From the NCBI RefSeq assembly GCF_900069005.2, contig NZ_LN831279.1, positions 456,305 to 520,304 of the forward strand: a stretch of 64,000 nucleotides of DNA, in the 5' to 3' direction. Numbering within the stretch: the first letter of the stretch is position 1; the number at the start of each line of letters is the position of its first letter. Below, in pieces: positions 33,148 to 45,545 of the stretch. Both the position numbers and the translations under genes were made by a program. The notes under the pieces are model-generated. The model was not told the DNA's origin, did no database searches, and was given only the letters and a program-made list of their open reading frames with translations. Source of the stretch: Paenibacillus sp. GM2 (lineage in GTDB: Bacteria; Bacillota; Bacilli; Paenibacillales; Paenibacillaceae).

Positions 33148-33226
33148 AGCCCGCCTGGCTGTTGCCCCTGATCGAGCTCCAGTAGCTGAATCGACAGGGG
33201 CGCAGAAAAAGGCGGGCTTTTTATTT
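33148..33226 (+). terminator. Terminator after the exporter gene
   Basis: AGCCCGCC and GGCGGGCT form an outer stem; GCCCCTG and CAGGGGC form an inner one. A T run (TTTTTATTTT) follows on the plus strand. Confidence 0.85.
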
Positions 33227-33247
33227 TACGGTGATTGTTAGAGCTGG

Positions 33248-34231
33248 TTATGATTCGTATAGATGCTGCAGCTCTTTTACTAATTGGGACGGCTTTCTTC
33301 CATAGAGGGCATCCACTAAATTCCGCGCTGCAAGCATCCCCATTTCCAGCCTGGTTTGCGAGGTAGCTGAGCCGATATGCGGCAGAACCACAACTTGATC
33401 CATCGTAAGCAGCGGGTTATTCGGGTCGACCGGCTCCTGCTCGAATACGTCCAGACCTGCACCGAAGATTTGCTTCTGGCGAAGGGCGTTAATCAAGGCG
33501 GCCTCATCTACTGTAGCTCCACGGGAGGCGTTGATAAATACAGCGGAAGGCTTCATCATGGCGAATTCGCGTTCACCGATGTAGTGCCTGGTCTCCGGAG
33601 TTAACGGGGTCATCAGTACGATAAAATCGGACTCGCGCAGCAGTTCTTCTTTGGAACGATAGGCCGCATCCAAGGCTTGTTCAACAGCAGGCTTAGGATG
33701 ACGATTATGATATAAAATGTTCATGCCAAATCCCCATTTGCCCCGCTGAGCTACCGCTTGTCCGATATTTCCCATGCCGATGATGCCTAATGTTTTGTGA
33801 TGAACATCTATACCAAAAATATTCTCATCGTCCTTGCTGGACCAATGTCCGGCTCTAACATAGCGATCTAGTTCAGGGACACGGCGTGCTACAGACAGCA
33901 TCAGGGAGAGGATTAAGTCAGCAACCGTATCATCAAGCACTTTCGGTGTGTTGGTTCCAACAATTTTACGTTCCCGCATCGCTTCCAGATCGAAATTGTT
34001 ATAGCCGACGCTGATATTACTGACCGCTTTTAACTTTGGAGAGTGTTCCAGCAGTTCTTGATCGATTCGCGTTCCAGAGGTTAATAATCCTTCACAATCT
34101 GCCAGTTGCTCAAATAAGTACTCACGTGGGATGGGTTCCAAGCGATCCCATTTTTTGTAGCGGAAGTGCTCCGCAATATAACTTTCGACCTCGACGGGGA
34201 TTTTTCTGGCGATATAGATTTGCGGTAACAT
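33248..34231 (-). CDS. D-isomer-specific 2-hydroxyacid dehydrogenase
   Basis: A 327-residue NAD(P)H-dependent dehydrogenase of the D-glycerate/glyoxylate reductase type. The Rossmann motif GIIGMGNIGQAVA and the catalytic trio (Arg in INASRGATVDE, Glu in GLDVFEQEP, His in LPHIGSAT) are all present. AGGAGGT precedes the ATG. It reduces small 2-oxoacids such as glyoxylate, hydroxypyruvate or 2-ketogluconate. It is a single gene, converging on the exporter. Confidence 0.9.
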   Translation of the reverse strand: MLPQIYIARKIPVEVESYIAEHFRYKKWDRLEPIPREYLFEQLADCEGLLTSGTRIDQELLEHSPKLKAVSNISVGYNNFDLEAMRERKIVGTNTPKVLDDTVADLILSLMLSVARRVPELDRYVRAGHWSSKDDENIFGIDVHHKTLGIIGMGNIGQAVAQRGKWGFGMNILYHNRHPKPAVEQALDAAYRSKEELLRESDFIVLMTPLTPETRHYIGEREFAMMKPSAVFINASRGATVDEAALINALRQKQIFGAGLDVFEQEPVDPNNPLLTMDQVVVLPHIGSATSQTRLEMGMLAARNLVDALYGRKPSQLVKELQHLYES

Positions 34232-34274
34232 AGATGGACCTCCTGTATCTGAGTCATATAATTCTTATTGTAAC

Positions 34275-34300
34275 AAAAAAGAGGCTTCGAGAGCCTCTTT
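34275..34300 (-). terminator. Terminator after queF
   Basis: On the minus strand AAAGAGGC, a short loop and GCCTCTTT are followed by a T run. This ends the queCDEF transcript. Confidence 0.8.
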
Positions 34301-34346
34301 GAAGCTGAGAAACCTTGTACTTTAGTACAAGGCGGGTGCTGTTTGG

Positions 34347-34844
34347 TTAACGGTTATCAACTTTCTCCGGGTACATATCATGATTCATCAGTCGGTGCTC
34401 GGCCATCGCTTCATATTTCGTCCCTGGACGACCGTAGTTGCAGTATGGGTCGATGGAAATGCCGCCCCGCGGGGTGAATTTTCCCCATACCTCAATATAT
34501 TTGGGCTCCATCAGCTTGATCAGATCATTCATAATGATGTTGACGCAATCCTCATGGAAATCACCGTGGTTGCGGAAGCTGAACAGGTACAGCTTGAGCG
34601 ATTTGCTCTCAACCATTTTCAGGTCGGGCATGTAGCTGATATAGATCGTAGCGAAATCAGGCTGCCCAGTAATGGGGCAGAGGCTCGTGAATTCCGGACA
34701 GTTGAATTTTACAAAATAATCGCGGTAGGGGTGCTTGTTATCGAAGCTCTCCAAAATTTCTGGTGTATAGGTCATGGGGTAGTTAACAGCTTGATTACCC
34801 AGCAGGGTGACATCCTGCATTTCTTCTTGTTGTCTTCCTGACAT
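34347..34844 (-). CDS. queF: 7-cyano-7-deazaguanine reductase
   Basis: QueF reduces preQ0 to preQ1, the base inserted into tRNA. The 165-residue length fits the short Bacillus type. The catalytic cysteine is in [15 protein letters not shown], and [11 protein letters not shown] is the family block with the NADPH-binding His/Glu. GGAGG precedes the ATG at 34844; the longer frame to 34940 is not used. Fourth gene of the queCDEF run. Confidence 0.95.
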   Translation of the reverse strand: MSGRQQEEMQDVTLLGNQAVNYPMTYTPEILESFDNKHPYRDYFVKFNCPEFTSLCPITGQPDFATIYISYMPDLKMVESKSLKLYLFSFRNHGDFHEDCVNIIMNDLIKLMEPKYIEVWGKFTPRGGISIDPYCNYGRPGTKYEAMAEHRLMNHDMYPEKVDNR

Positions 34845-34915
34845 AGAGGTATCCTCCTTAAAATATGAGTCATAGAATAAAGCATAATACGATCCGTAGT
34901 GGGCGGCGTTTAACC

Positions 34916-35659
34916 TTAGACTCCGCGTTTGTTGCCCCATACCAAGGCATGCAGCTGCGGCAGTACCCTGACGTCATTAAGCTCTGATGAGTTCATGACA
35001 CGATCGATCAGATGCTCATAGCGCTCTAGCAAATCGCTGGCATGGTTCTGAGTATCCATGCGGCGTACGTCGGGATTGCCGACTTGTATATACATAGGTA
35101 TATCAAAATAACGCTGATGTACCGCTGTGGCATAATTCAGATCAAGATCGTCGAATACGACCACCTTCAGACTCATACTATAGGAGGCAGGGCGATGGTG
35201 AAGTTTATTCACAATCTCGTCCAGCCTCGACCAGTCCGTCTCCATTCCGGAGCTTGGCGGCTTCGGGGAGAGGGTGACTTGTTCCACCTCGCCCAGCCAA
35301 TCCTGCCAGCGTGAGCCTTGGGTTTCTATCGCTAGCGTAATACCCTGTTGATGGAGCAATTCAACTAGAGACTGCAGCTGCGGAAGCAGAACCGGGTTGC
35401 CGCCAGACAGCGTGACATGAGAGAAGCGTTCTTGCCCAATCTGTTGCAGTTCTGCCCAGATCTCCGCCGCCGTCATCAGCCGGATCGACTCCTTGGCACT
35501 TCCGTCCCAAGTGAAGGCTGAGTCGCACCAACTGCAATGGTAGTCACAGCCGGCAGTGCGCACGAACATCGTCTTCTGACCAATGACCATCCCCTCGCCT
35601 TGAACGGTTGGTCCAAAGATCTCCAGAACAGGAATCCGGGACTTTTTCACTGTGCTCAT
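34916..35659 (-). CDS. queE: 7-carboxy-7-deazaguanine synthase
   Basis: Radical SAM enzyme that contracts the ring of 6-carboxytetrahydropterin. The cluster motif is CDYHCSWCD (CX3CX2C), followed by the family [10 protein letters not shown]. The length of 247 residues is normal. The ATG at 35659 overlaps the queD stop by one base. Third gene of the run. Confidence 0.94.
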   Translation of the reverse strand: MSTVKKSRIPVLEIFGPTVQGEGMVIGQKTMFVRTAGCDYHCSWCDSAFTWDGSAKESIRLMTAAEIWAELQQIGQERFSHVTLSGGNPVLLPQLQSLVELLHQQGITLAIETQGSRWQDWLGEVEQVTLSPKPPSSGMETDWSRLDEIVNKLHHRPASYSMSLKVVVFDDLDLNYATAVHQRYFDIPMYIQVGNPDVRRMDTQNHASDLLERYEHLIDRVMNSSELNDVRVLPQLHALVWGNKRGV

Positions 35660-36147
35660 CAATACATCCACTCCCGTCTGGCCTCAGCATAGCTCGTTCC
35701 CGTCTCGTACAGCCGGACGAATTCTGTACGTCCGCCGAGAACGGAAGAACGATAGGCACCCGATTGCAGGGCGTTCTCCATCCGTTCAAACAACCAGACC
35801 ACCATATTCTCGGCTGTCGTGTTCATTAACGGCAGCGTCTCATTTAAATAGCGGTGATCGAGGAAACCCTCGATCTCTTCCTTCCAGATCGTCTTGATCG
35901 CTCCGAAATCGACGGTAATGCCGATATCATTGGGGATGCCGCTGATGCCAAAGACCACTTTATAGGTATGTCCATGCAGGTTCTTGCATTTGCCTTCATA
36001 GGCATGCAGATGATGGGCAGCATCGAAGGTGAATTCTTTGCTCACTAATACGCGGCGCTGGTGGTATCGAAGCTGTTCATGCTGTATATCCTGTTCATAT
36101 TTTTGCAGGCGGTCTACAATCCGAAATTCTCCAGGGGAGCGGCTCAT
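35659..36147 (-). CDS. queD: 6-carboxy-5,6,7,8-tetrahydropterin synthase
   Basis: QueD converts dihydroneopterin triphosphate to 6-carboxytetrahydropterin. Zinc-binding histidines appear in [10 protein letters not shown] and LHGHTYKV. It has about 35 extra N-terminal residues compared with short QueD proteins, rich in Arg, Gln and Glu; the ATG at 36147 overlaps the queC stop (ATGA) and is the only well-placed start, but an internal start near VLVSKEF is possible. Length 162. Confidence 0.92.
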   Translation of the reverse strand: MSRSPGEFRIVDRLQKYEQDIQHEQLRYHQRRVLVSKEFTFDAAHHLHAYEGKCKNLHGHTYKVVFGISGIPNDIGITVDFGAIKTIWKEEIEGFLDHRYLNETLPLMNTTAENMVVWLFERMENALQSGAYRSSVLGGRTEFVRLYETGTSYAEARREWMY

Positions 36148-36812
36148 AAAGACATCTCCCCTTGGCGCATTTCCAGGTATTTCTCCAGGCCGGATCTTCT
36201 TAGCTTGCAGGCGGGGCACATTCCGCAGCCGTCGCCGATGATTCCGTTGTAACAGGTTAATGTGCGTTCTCTGACAAATTCAAAAGCTCCCAGCTCATCG
36301 GCCAGCTTCCAGGTCTCGGCCTTATCGATCCACATCAGCGGGGTGTGGATGACGAAGTTGTAGTCCATAGCCAGGTTAAGTGTGACATTAAGCGACTTCA
36401 CGAAGGAATCCCGGCAATCGGGGTATCCGCTGAAATCCGTCTCACATACACCGGTAACGAGATGCCGGGCGGAACGGCCCTTGGCGAACACAGCTGCAAA
36501 GCTCAGGAAGAGATGGTTGCGCCCTTCAACAAAAGTGCTTGGCAGCTCGCCTTCCTCTTGAACGATCGGCATGTCGCTGTTCGTGAGCGAGTTCTGCGTA
36601 ATTTGGCCCAGCAGACTCATGTCGAGGACGGTCAGCTTCACGCCCAGTACGGCGGCGATTGCTTTGGCGCATTCGATCTCCAGCTTATGGCGCTGGCCGT
36701 AGTCGAAGGTGATGGCCTCCACTTCACGGAATTGCTGCAGGGCCCAGAATAGGCAGGTAGTGCTGTCTTGGCCGCCGCTGAAGACGACGACCGCTTTTTC
36801 ATTTTTGAGCAT
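36144..36812 (-). CDS. queC: 7-cyano-7-deazaguanine synthase
   Basis: QueC turns 7-carboxy-7-deazaguanine into preQ0 using ATP and ammonia. The PP-loop [12 protein letters not shown] is at the N terminus. The zinc cysteines are in [20 protein letters not shown]. Length 222 is normal. ATG at 36812 follows GAGAGG by seven bases; the frame extends to 36845 but that would overrun the ribosome site. First gene of the operon, with a preQ1-I riboswitch upstream. Confidence 0.95.
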   Translation of the reverse strand: MLKNEKAVVVFSGGQDSTTCLFWALQQFREVEAITFDYGQRHKLEIECAKAIAAVLGVKLTVLDMSLLGQITQNSLTNSDMPIVQEEGELPSTFVEGRNHLFLSFAAVFAKGRSARHLVTGVCETDFSGYPDCRDSFVKSLNVTLNLAMDYNFVIHTPLMWIDKAETWKLADELGAFEFVRERTLTCYNGIIGDGCGMCPACKLRRSGLEKYLEMRQGEMSL

Positions 36813-36880
36813 AAAAAAACCTCTCATTCTCCTTAAATTTGTCATCGGAAGAAAGAGAGTTCTTGAACTGTATTAGCGTT

Positions 36881-36908
36881 TGCTCAAAAAGCCGGAGCTT
36901 TTTGAACA
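36881..36908 (-). terminator. Hairpin in the queC leader
   Basis: TCAAAAAGC and GCTTTTTGA pair across CGGA. It lies between the preQ1 aptamer and queC. It has no T run beyond its own arm. Its CTTTTTGAAC edge resembles the palindrome at 17978. Confidence 0.4.
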
Positions 36909-36919
36909 ACCTCTATTAC

Positions 36920-36953
36920 AAAAAACAAGCCCATGCGAAATAGAAGGCAGGGC
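36920..36953 (-). terminator. Candidate terminator of the queC riboswitch
   Basis: On the minus strand, GCCC and GGGC close a hairpin, followed by TTGTTTTTTG. It lies just after the aptamer, so it may be the expression platform. The stem is short. Confidence 0.45.
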
Positions 36954-36958
36954 GCCAT

Positions 36959-36992
36959 TAGTTTTTTATAGAGGGAGTTCGCGAACCTCTCT
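36959..36992 (-). promoter_or_regulatory. preQ1-I riboswitch upstream of queC
   Basis: On the minus strand the element reads AGAGAGGTTCGCG, AACTCCCTCT and ATAAAAAACTA, an almost exact match to the Bacillus preQ1-I consensus. The stem is AGAGG with CCTCT. It controls queCDEF so that preQ1 limits its own synthesis. Confidence 0.95.
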
Positions 36993-37042
36993 CATGCAGC
37001 GTCTGCATGAACTTCTTCAATTTTGATGGCGGATACGCAGTC

Positions 37043-37048
37043 ATTATA
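37043..37048 (-). promoter_or_regulatory. Extended -10 promoter of queCDEF
   Basis: On the minus strand TATGCTATAAT is an extended -10 box (TG-C-TATAAT). The start would be near 37036, about 45 bases before the aptamer. No good -35 is seen. Confidence 0.55.
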
Positions 37049-37121
37049 GCATATTTATATTAGGGAGGAATGTGATAATCTATGGAATCTATCAGATGGA
37101 CACGTAAAATTCGAAAATCTA

Positions 37122-37150
37122 TTTACAAGTAAACGCCGTTGAAACATAAT
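37122..37150 (+). promoter_or_regulatory. Promoter of the stalk-domain lipoprotein gene
   Basis: TTTACA (37122-37127) and CATAAT (37145-37150) are 17 bases apart, 36 bases before the gene start. Confidence 0.6.
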
Positions 37151-37185
37151 GGAATATATTAACTAGGGAAGGGGACTCATCGATA

Positions 37186-38688
37186 ATGATCAAAAGAATG
37201 AAATGGTTAGCGATCCCAATGGCATTGCTGTTGGTGATGTTGACTGGCTGCCAGGCTGTAGGAGGGCTTGATATCAACAAAGCGCTCGCGAACAGCATGA
37301 ACCCGTTGTCCAGCGAGTCGAAGCAGAAGATCTCGATCGAACTCGTGCCTGCGGCCGGTATATCTGCTGAAGATCAGCAAATGATTGATCTGATCAATTC
37401 TTTGTATCTCACAATTGACAGCGGTAAAGTTCAAGATAAAACTACCGCCTCGATAAAAGGGTCTATTGGATTCCAAGGCAAGGAATTGCCTTATCAAATG
37501 TCCATGGACAAACATGGAATGGCGATTCAATTGGAAGGAGCCAAGCAACCGCTCTACATATCGCTGGATGACAGCGAGCTGGGATACCCGGATATGAGTC
37601 AATATGAAGAGAAGATTCAAGGCTTCTCTCAGAAGGTAGTCCAATTCGCTATCAACCATGCTCCGAACCCGACGAAGCTGTCCGTGAAGCAGGTGCAAGA
37701 CAAAGTGAACGGCGAATCCTTGGCTTTGACGAATCTTCACGTTGAAGTGAATGGTGAAGAGCTATTGGCGATGGTTAAGCCATTCTTGACAGAGGTAGTG
37801 AAAGACGAGGCTGGTCTGAAGGAATTGATTAACGCGTTCTATGATACATTCTATCCGGTCTTCAGTTCGATGGAAGAAGAGGGGTATGATGTAGGAACGG
37901 ATCTTCCGGTGGACTCCAAGGGAGCTGCTGTTGGAGCGATCCATGGCCAATTGATAGAGAGCCTGACTGAGTTCCTGAACAATTATGATGCCAGTCTGGA
38001 AGAATCGCTGAAGGAAGCTCCTGAGCTGACGACGGTACTTGGCAAAGATTCCACACTGAACTTGGATCTCTACCTTGATAGCAAACAAAATATTCGCAAG
38101 CAAAACCTGGATCTTGCCATTGCACTTCCTGCCGATGAGTATGTTCCGTTCTCGGCGATCAAGCTTCATACGGAGAGTGAGGTCTGGAATGTCGGCGCTG
38201 AAGTATTGATCGACAAGATCGATACAAGTGCAGGCGTGCTTGATATTACAGAGGGAGACTTTACTCCGGGACAGATGCTGCGCAATTTCGAAGGGGACTC
38301 CTTGGCGTATAAGACGCTCAAAAATGATTTGAAGATCACGGAGAAGCTGATCTGGCTCGATCCTGAGGATGAGTATGACGGTATCATTTCCAAGAAAAAT
38401 GTATCCTTCGCTCCGCTGCGCTATTTGTCCGAACAACTGGATGCAGAAGTGAAGTGGACCAAGGGCTCTAAACAAATTGTTATTATCGATGACCTCAACG
38501 GCCGGGAAATTGTGCTGACTGTTGGTTCCGACAAAGCAACGATTGGCGGTCAGTCCGTTACAATGCCACAGCCTGTATTCGTTCATAGCGATGGTACCAC
38601 CTATGTACCGCTGCGCTTTATTGCTGAATCGCTGGGCGCTACAGTAACAAAGGATGCGGATGGCTGGATTATTATTGAACGTAAATAA
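37186..38688 (+). CDS. Lipoprotein with copper amine oxidase N-terminal-like (stalk) domain
   Basis: A 500-residue exported lipoprotein: the lipobox LTGC follows a 20-residue hydrophobic segment. Residues about 30-380 show no known domain; they alternate charged and hydrophobic segments. The C-terminal 110 residues match the stalk domain common in Paenibacillus surface proteins (PLRYLSEQLDAEVKW and later YVPLRFIAESLGATV, two repeats). GGGAAGGGG precedes the ATG. Probably a surface or envelope protein; no activity can be assigned. Confidence 0.8.
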   Translation: MIKRMKWLAIPMALLLVMLTGCQAVGGLDINKALANSMNPLSSESKQKISIELVPAAGISAEDQQMIDLINSLYLTIDSGKVQDKTTASIKGSIGFQGKELPYQMSMDKHGMAIQLEGAKQPLYISLDDSELGYPDMSQYEEKIQGFSQKVVQFAINHAPNPTKLSVKQVQDKVNGESLALTNLHVEVNGEELLAMVKPFLTEVVKDEAGLKELINAFYDTFYPVFSSMEEEGYDVGTDLPVDSKGAAVGAIHGQLIESLTEFLNNYDASLEESLKEAPELTTVLGKDSTLNLDLYLDSKQNIRKQNLDLAIALPADEYVPFSAIKLHTESEVWNVGAEVLIDKIDTSAGVLDITEGDFTPGQMLRNFEGDSLAYKTLKNDLKITEKLIWLDPEDEYDGIISKKNVSFAPLRYLSEQLDAEVKWTKGSKQIVIIDDLNGREIVLTVGSDKATIGGQSVTMPQPVFVHSDGTTYVPLRFIAESLGATVTKDADGWIIIERK

Positions 38689-38708
38689 TATTTGCCGTTA
38701 AATGAAGA

Positions 38709-38752
38709 AACAACCATAGTCCTGATTAAGGGATTGTGGTTGTTTTTCTTTT
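38709..38752 (+). terminator. Terminator after the lipoprotein gene
   Basis: AACAACCA and TGTGGTTGTT form a stem with a long loop, followed by TTTTTCTTTTT. Confidence 0.8.
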
Positions 38753-38798
38753 TGAAGCATCTGTACAGAACGGATCACTAAATTTGAGTATGGGGCGT

Positions 38799-39428
38799 TT
38801 ATTTCAGCGTCTCCCATTTCATCCACATCTCTGGAGGGTTCATCGTGTATATTCCGTTCTCACGACTCATGAATTGATGCATGATGAACTCCCGGCGAAG
38901 GGTTGCAAAGTCATCATGGTATTGCTTGATGAATTCATTGATTTCCTTCTCCGTATAGCTCTGTCCTTGTGTAAGTCCGCTGATCATATGCTCCAGCACG
39001 ATTAACTTCTTCTTCAGTTGAGCCGGGATATGCTGCAATCTTCCCGCCGATGTGAAGAAATTGGATAACACAGATTGTTTAAGCTTTTGATTTTGATCTT
39101 CCATCGGATGATCCTCTCCTTCGGGCAGGCGAGTAGCATTCTTATAAATGATGTTGGCCGTCGCGGTTCCATAAGCATTAATAAAATAGTGGTTCAATGA
39201 GAAGTAGATCGTATTCTTCTCGCGACGTTCATTGATCAGACTCGCAGCGCGAAGTTTGGCTGCATGATGCGTTATCGTGGCCGGTGTCACGAATAATTTC
39301 TCAGCCAGCACCAGTCCGTTCAATTCCCCTTCGGCCAGCAGGATCAATATTTTGATCCGGGTAGGGTCGGCCAATGCTTTATGGTAAGCAACGATTTTAT
39401 CCAGTTGCACAGCTATCACCTCTGCCAA
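38799..39428 (-). CDS. ArsR-type transcriptional regulator with DUF2087-like C terminus
   Basis: A 209-residue regulator. Residues about 15-90 form a winged helix of the ArsR type (LADPTRIKILILLAEGELNG, then VTPATITHHAAKLRAASLI). No metal-binding ELCVCDL-type motif is present. The C-terminal 70 residues (LEHMISGLTQGQSYTEKEIN) match DUF2087. The upstream AT-rich gap holds TCTAATT repeats that may be its operator. Target genes are unknown; the cellulase genes lie just beyond, on the same strand. Confidence 0.82.
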   Translation of the reverse strand: MAEVIAVQLDKIVAYHKALADPTRIKILILLAEGELNGLVLAEKLFVTPATITHHAAKLRAASLINERREKNTIYFSLNHYFINAYGTATANIIYKNATRLPEGEDHPMEDQNQKLKQSVLSNFFTSAGRLQHIPAQLKKKLIVLEHMISGLTQGQSYTEKEINEFIKQYHDDFATLRREFIMHQFMSRENGIYTMNPPEMWMKWETLK

Positions 39429-39445
39429 TGTAGTGCTGTTAAAAC

Positions 39446-39485
39446 TAATTTAACATACATCTAATTTAATATATATCTAATTATA
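39446..39485. promoter_or_regulatory. Direct repeats upstream of the ArsR-type gene
   Basis: The motif ATCTAATT appears twice and CTAATTTAA once in 40 bases of very AT-rich sequence. This could be an autoregulatory operator. The same region holds the likely promoter. Confidence 0.35.
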
Positions 39486-39518
39486 AGTAAAGGATTCTTT
39501 TGCATATTTAATAAGAAA

Positions 39519-39547
39519 CCGCCTGGCAAATAACTTGCCGGGCGGTA
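39519..39547 (-). terminator. Terminator after the cellulase operon
   Basis: On the minus strand ACCGCCCGGCAAG, a loop and CTTGCCAGGCGGT-type arm form a strong stem followed by TTTCTT. Confidence 0.75.
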
Positions 39548-39571
39548 TGGCTTCGATAACTTATTCGCTGA

Positions 39572-42559
39572 TTATGGCTCCAAGCCGAATACGAGGGCCC
39601 CGTTCAGATAGACAGGAACGCGCTCCCAATCCGCGTAATTCGATTGGGTTGCATCATAGGAGTAGTCATCACTTTCAGCGTAATTACTCCAATCGGTCTT
39701 ATTGAACCGAACTTGAATTTCCCCGGTATTTGCCCCAGGTGCAAGGGTGCCGGCCCCGGGCCCAAAGGAGACCTCCAGATAGTAATCTGCTCCGGCTGCC
39801 GGGCTGTTCAGCTTGACGAAATTGCCGATGATATTACCGCTGCCGAGCGCGGCATAGTCACAGTGGAATTCCTGCGGCTTGTCTCCATCGATCGTATAGT
39901 AATAACGAAATTTGACGTTGCTTAGAGCGATGGGCGTATCCCCGTTATTTACGATGCGGAATTGGGCGCGAATCTGATTATCGTTCGGATTGGTGTCATT
40001 TGTACGATATTGGAGGACCAGATCTCCGGCAGCAGGTACCGGAATCGCCTTAGGAGTCGCGCTGACCTCTGCGGAATACGGGCTTTCTCCAATGGCGTTC
40101 ACTGCACTGATGACGTAATAATAGGTTGTATCATTCACGACGCTCGTATCCGTGTATGAAGTGCCGGTGATTGTCGCTATTGCCGTGTAAGGGCCGCCGC
40201 TTACAGTTGCCCGATGAACCGTATAGCTGTCTGCACCGGATGCTTTGCTCCAGGACAGGTCGATCTTGGCATCTCCCGCATTTGCTTTGGGATTAGCCGG
40301 AGCTTTCGGAGCAGTCGGCTCAACCGGACCGCTGCCGCCGCCTTGAATCAAGCGATCATATTCTGCATAGGCAGTGGCCATATCCACCTGAGCCCAGAAG
40401 CGGTGATAGGTGAATTCAGGCGCACCATTTTCCCACTTCTGTGTACTAGGGTTCCAAGAGGTGTTGTATTTATTTAATAAATACGGCCATGAGGAATCAT
40501 TTTGGATGTTCGGGAGAACATCAATGTAGCTGGCATATACGCCATTTCCGCCCTTGGCCGGATCGGAAGGGACCGTATTGCTGCCGGGAATCGTATTGCC
40601 TTGTCCAAACGTGCCGCTCCATCCATTCGGGAAATAGATCTCCTTCGTGAAGTAACGGTAGTAATCGGCACGCGGTTCTGAAGTAGTTATGCCGATTCCG
40701 TCGTTATAGGCCCATGCCGTATCCAGCAGCGATTTGGCGGCCTGTTCGGCCTGCGACCCCAGGCCGATATCATTGCCATTCTCCGCTTTAGTTGCTGCGG
40801 CGAAGAAAGTGAGGGCTTTGATGTAGCTGCCTAATACACCAACGTCCTGTCCCGGATTGTTGACTGTGACATGCAGGTTCGGATTGCCTGTATAACTGCC
40901 AAGGCCGTTCCAGGAATCCGGTTTGCCCTGCCATTCGAGATTGCTTGGAATCCAGAATTCGCCGGGAGCGGAGACCGTAGCGATTTGCGGGTTACTGCCG
41001 CCGAGCACACGGATGCCTTGGCCATCCAGGTAGTATCCCTCGCCATCCGTTACCGGACGCTCGTTCACAAATACATAATCAAGCGACCAGTCTACCCATT
41101 TCTGCGTAATCTGCTTGGCCATTTGGAAATTGGCCGAGCTTGTATCGCCGTTTGAAGCAAGGATATAGTACAGCTCGGCGATCCGCTCTACCGGCCAGGC
41201 TTGCATGCCGAACCAGTTGTTTGATGGAGGATCATGATAGACCGGGGCTTCATCATAGGCCATTTCATAGAATGTACTAGCTCCGGCCGGATAGGCCGCA
41301 TAAGAACCATTCCAGCTATTCGTTGCTCCCCCGGCGATCGCTCCTTCGCTGGATTGCAGCCAGGTGTAGAATTCAAGCTGGCGGGAGAGGGAGGTCGCCC
41401 AGTCCTGCCCGGCTGTTGGAGAGGCTGGAATGAGCCCGCCGTCCGGATCGGATAAGGCGTAGGCTGCAACGACGTTCTGATAGCCTTGATGCGCGTGGCT
41501 TGCTCCGATGCGCCAAGCCCAGTTGCCGGTTTGTCCTAGCCCGCCGCCCCAGGCTGTGTACCAAGCCATCAGATAATGGCTGGCATCCTTGCCAGTACCG
41601 GCGGATGGGATGCCGTTGGCGGCGCTGCCGATTTTTTGGAAGTATTTATCGTACATGCCGTAGCGCAAATAGTCGCCCATTTTCTCCGCTTTTTGCAAAT
41701 AAACCTCGTTATCATAACCCAGTTCTTTTGCCCAATACATGGCCTGAATGGCCCGGGCGTCGGCATCGGTCGCATTGGTATAACGCCACTGCGCCGCAGG
41801 AGCATTGCTCTCCTTGGTGAACAGGGTCATGAAGCCTTCCCCCGATTTGCCGAAGGTCTTGTCATCCTGAGAAGGGTGGGAGACCGCCTCCCATACAGAT
41901 TCCTGCTCGCCTCGCTGGAAGGTGTTAACATATGCTGCAGTATGGGACGGATTAAGCAAATTCCCATACCCATACCAATTATCTACATCGACGAGCCAAT
42001 GCATCAGATAGGTCTGGTTGTTCCCGTAGGTAGCCTTCAATTCAGCATCGAGCGGGTCCTTGCCAGGGGAGTATTGGCCGCTAAGCTGGCTGGGATATTG
42101 GTCCGGCTGTGCGTATTCGGCCGCGTAGGTAGCCGGACTATTAGGATCGTAGTAATTCATCGTTGGCTGCTCCTGAACACCATCGCCTTCGTTAATAGGG
42201 ATAATATAAGTCTCCATATTGTCCCATGCTGCTTCGAGCTTGCTCCAGTCCTCGGTATAATAGCCGTACAATACTTCAAGCCACATCCAGTAGCTGTACG
42301 CTTCCGAGGTCGTCATATGCCCGTAGTTAGGCGCTTCGCTCATCAGTGTCTCGATGGCATGATAAGGGATTCCCTCTGCGGAGTAATAACCGTTGGAGGG
42401 ATCTTTGATTTGCGCATATAGCTGCAGGAAGCGGGTCTCTTCCAGGGAAGCGGCGGAAGCTTTATTAGCACCCAATCCGAAGGCGCCTGTCATAAGTGAT
42501 ACGAGTAACGCGGCGGTCATGACGATCGATGCGGTTTTTTGGAATACGGTCGATTTCAT
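39572..42559 (-). CDS. Glycoside hydrolase family 48 cellulase with FN3 and CBM3
   Basis: A 995-residue secreted processive cellulase. Residues 1-37 are a signal peptide ending ASA. The GH48 domain runs to about 735; it acts from cellulose reducing ends by family. The proposed catalytic acid lies in EAPNYGHMTTSEA (Glu75 and Glu86 correspond to the two key glutamates of Cel48F). An FN3 domain covers about 750-840 and a CBM3 covers about 850-995. The start is ATG 42559; GTG 42571 is an alternative. Second gene of the cellulase operon, 64 bases after the GH9 gene. Confidence 0.94.
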   Translation of the reverse strand: MKSTVFQKTASIVMTAALLVSLMTGAFGLGANKASAASLEETRFLQLYAQIKDPSNGYYSAEGIPYHAIETLMSEAPNYGHMTTSEAYSYWMWLEVLYGYYTEDWSKLEAAWDNMETYIIPINEGDGVQEQPTMNYYDPNSPATYAAEYAQPDQYPSQLSGQYSPGKDPLDAELKATYGNNQTYLMHWLVDVDNWYGYGNLLNPSHTAAYVNTFQRGEQESVWEAVSHPSQDDKTFGKSGEGFMTLFTKESNAPAAQWRYTNATDADARAIQAMYWAKELGYDNEVYLQKAEKMGDYLRYGMYDKYFQKIGSAANGIPSAGTGKDASHYLMAWYTAWGGGLGQTGNWAWRIGASHAHQGYQNVVAAYALSDPDGGLIPASPTAGQDWATSLSRQLEFYTWLQSSEGAIAGGATNSWNGSYAAYPAGASTFYEMAYDEAPVYHDPPSNNWFGMQAWPVERIAELYYILASNGDTSSANFQMAKQITQKWVDWSLDYVFVNERPVTDGEGYYLDGQGIRVLGGSNPQIATVSAPGEFWIPSNLEWQGKPDSWNGLGSYTGNPNLHVTVNNPGQDVGVLGSYIKALTFFAAATKAENGNDIGLGSQAEQAAKSLLDTAWAYNDGIGITTSEPRADYYRYFTKEIYFPNGWSGTFGQGNTIPGSNTVPSDPAKGGNGVYASYIDVLPNIQNDSSWPYLLNKYNTSWNPSTQKWENGAPEFTYHRFWAQVDMATAYAEYDRLIQGGGSGPVEPTAPKAPANPKANAGDAKIDLSWSKASGADSYTVHRATVSGGPYTAIATITGTSYTDTSVVNDTTYYYVISAVNAIGESPYSAEVSATPKAIPVPAAGDLVLQYRTNDTNPNDNQIRAQFRIVNNGDTPIALSNVKFRYYYTIDGDKPQEFHCDYAALGSGNIIGNFVKLNSPAAGADYYLEVSFGPGAGTLAPGANTGEIQVRFNKTDWSNYAESDDYSYDATQSNYADWERVPVYLNGALVFGLEP

Positions 42560-42623
42560 AGTTGTCACCAACCTTTCTTCACATTATTTGAATCCTTCTT
42601 TGAGATAATCGTCTGTATAAAAA

Positions 42624-45383
<2,760 letters not shown>

Positions 45384-45504
45384 CTAATTATGTGCGGGAT
45401 GCTTGTTCCAGGCTGCGGGTTGCAGGTTCCAAGTGAGAGATTATGAGATAAGTTCATCTTGTGGCTTGGCAGAGGAGTAACTTAATTTATGACAATACAA
45501 AAAA

Positions 45505-45545
45505 GCCCGTTCACCTCACTTTCCGTAAAAGTAGGGGACGCGCTG
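45505..45545 (-). terminator. Candidate leader terminator upstream of the GH9 gene
   Basis: On the minus strand CTACTTT pairs with AAAGTGAG across a small loop, flanked by CCCC and GGGC pairing, then TTTTTT. It lies between the likely promoter region (45560-45640) and the GH9 start, so it could attenuate the operon. Stem quality is moderate. Confidence 0.45.
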
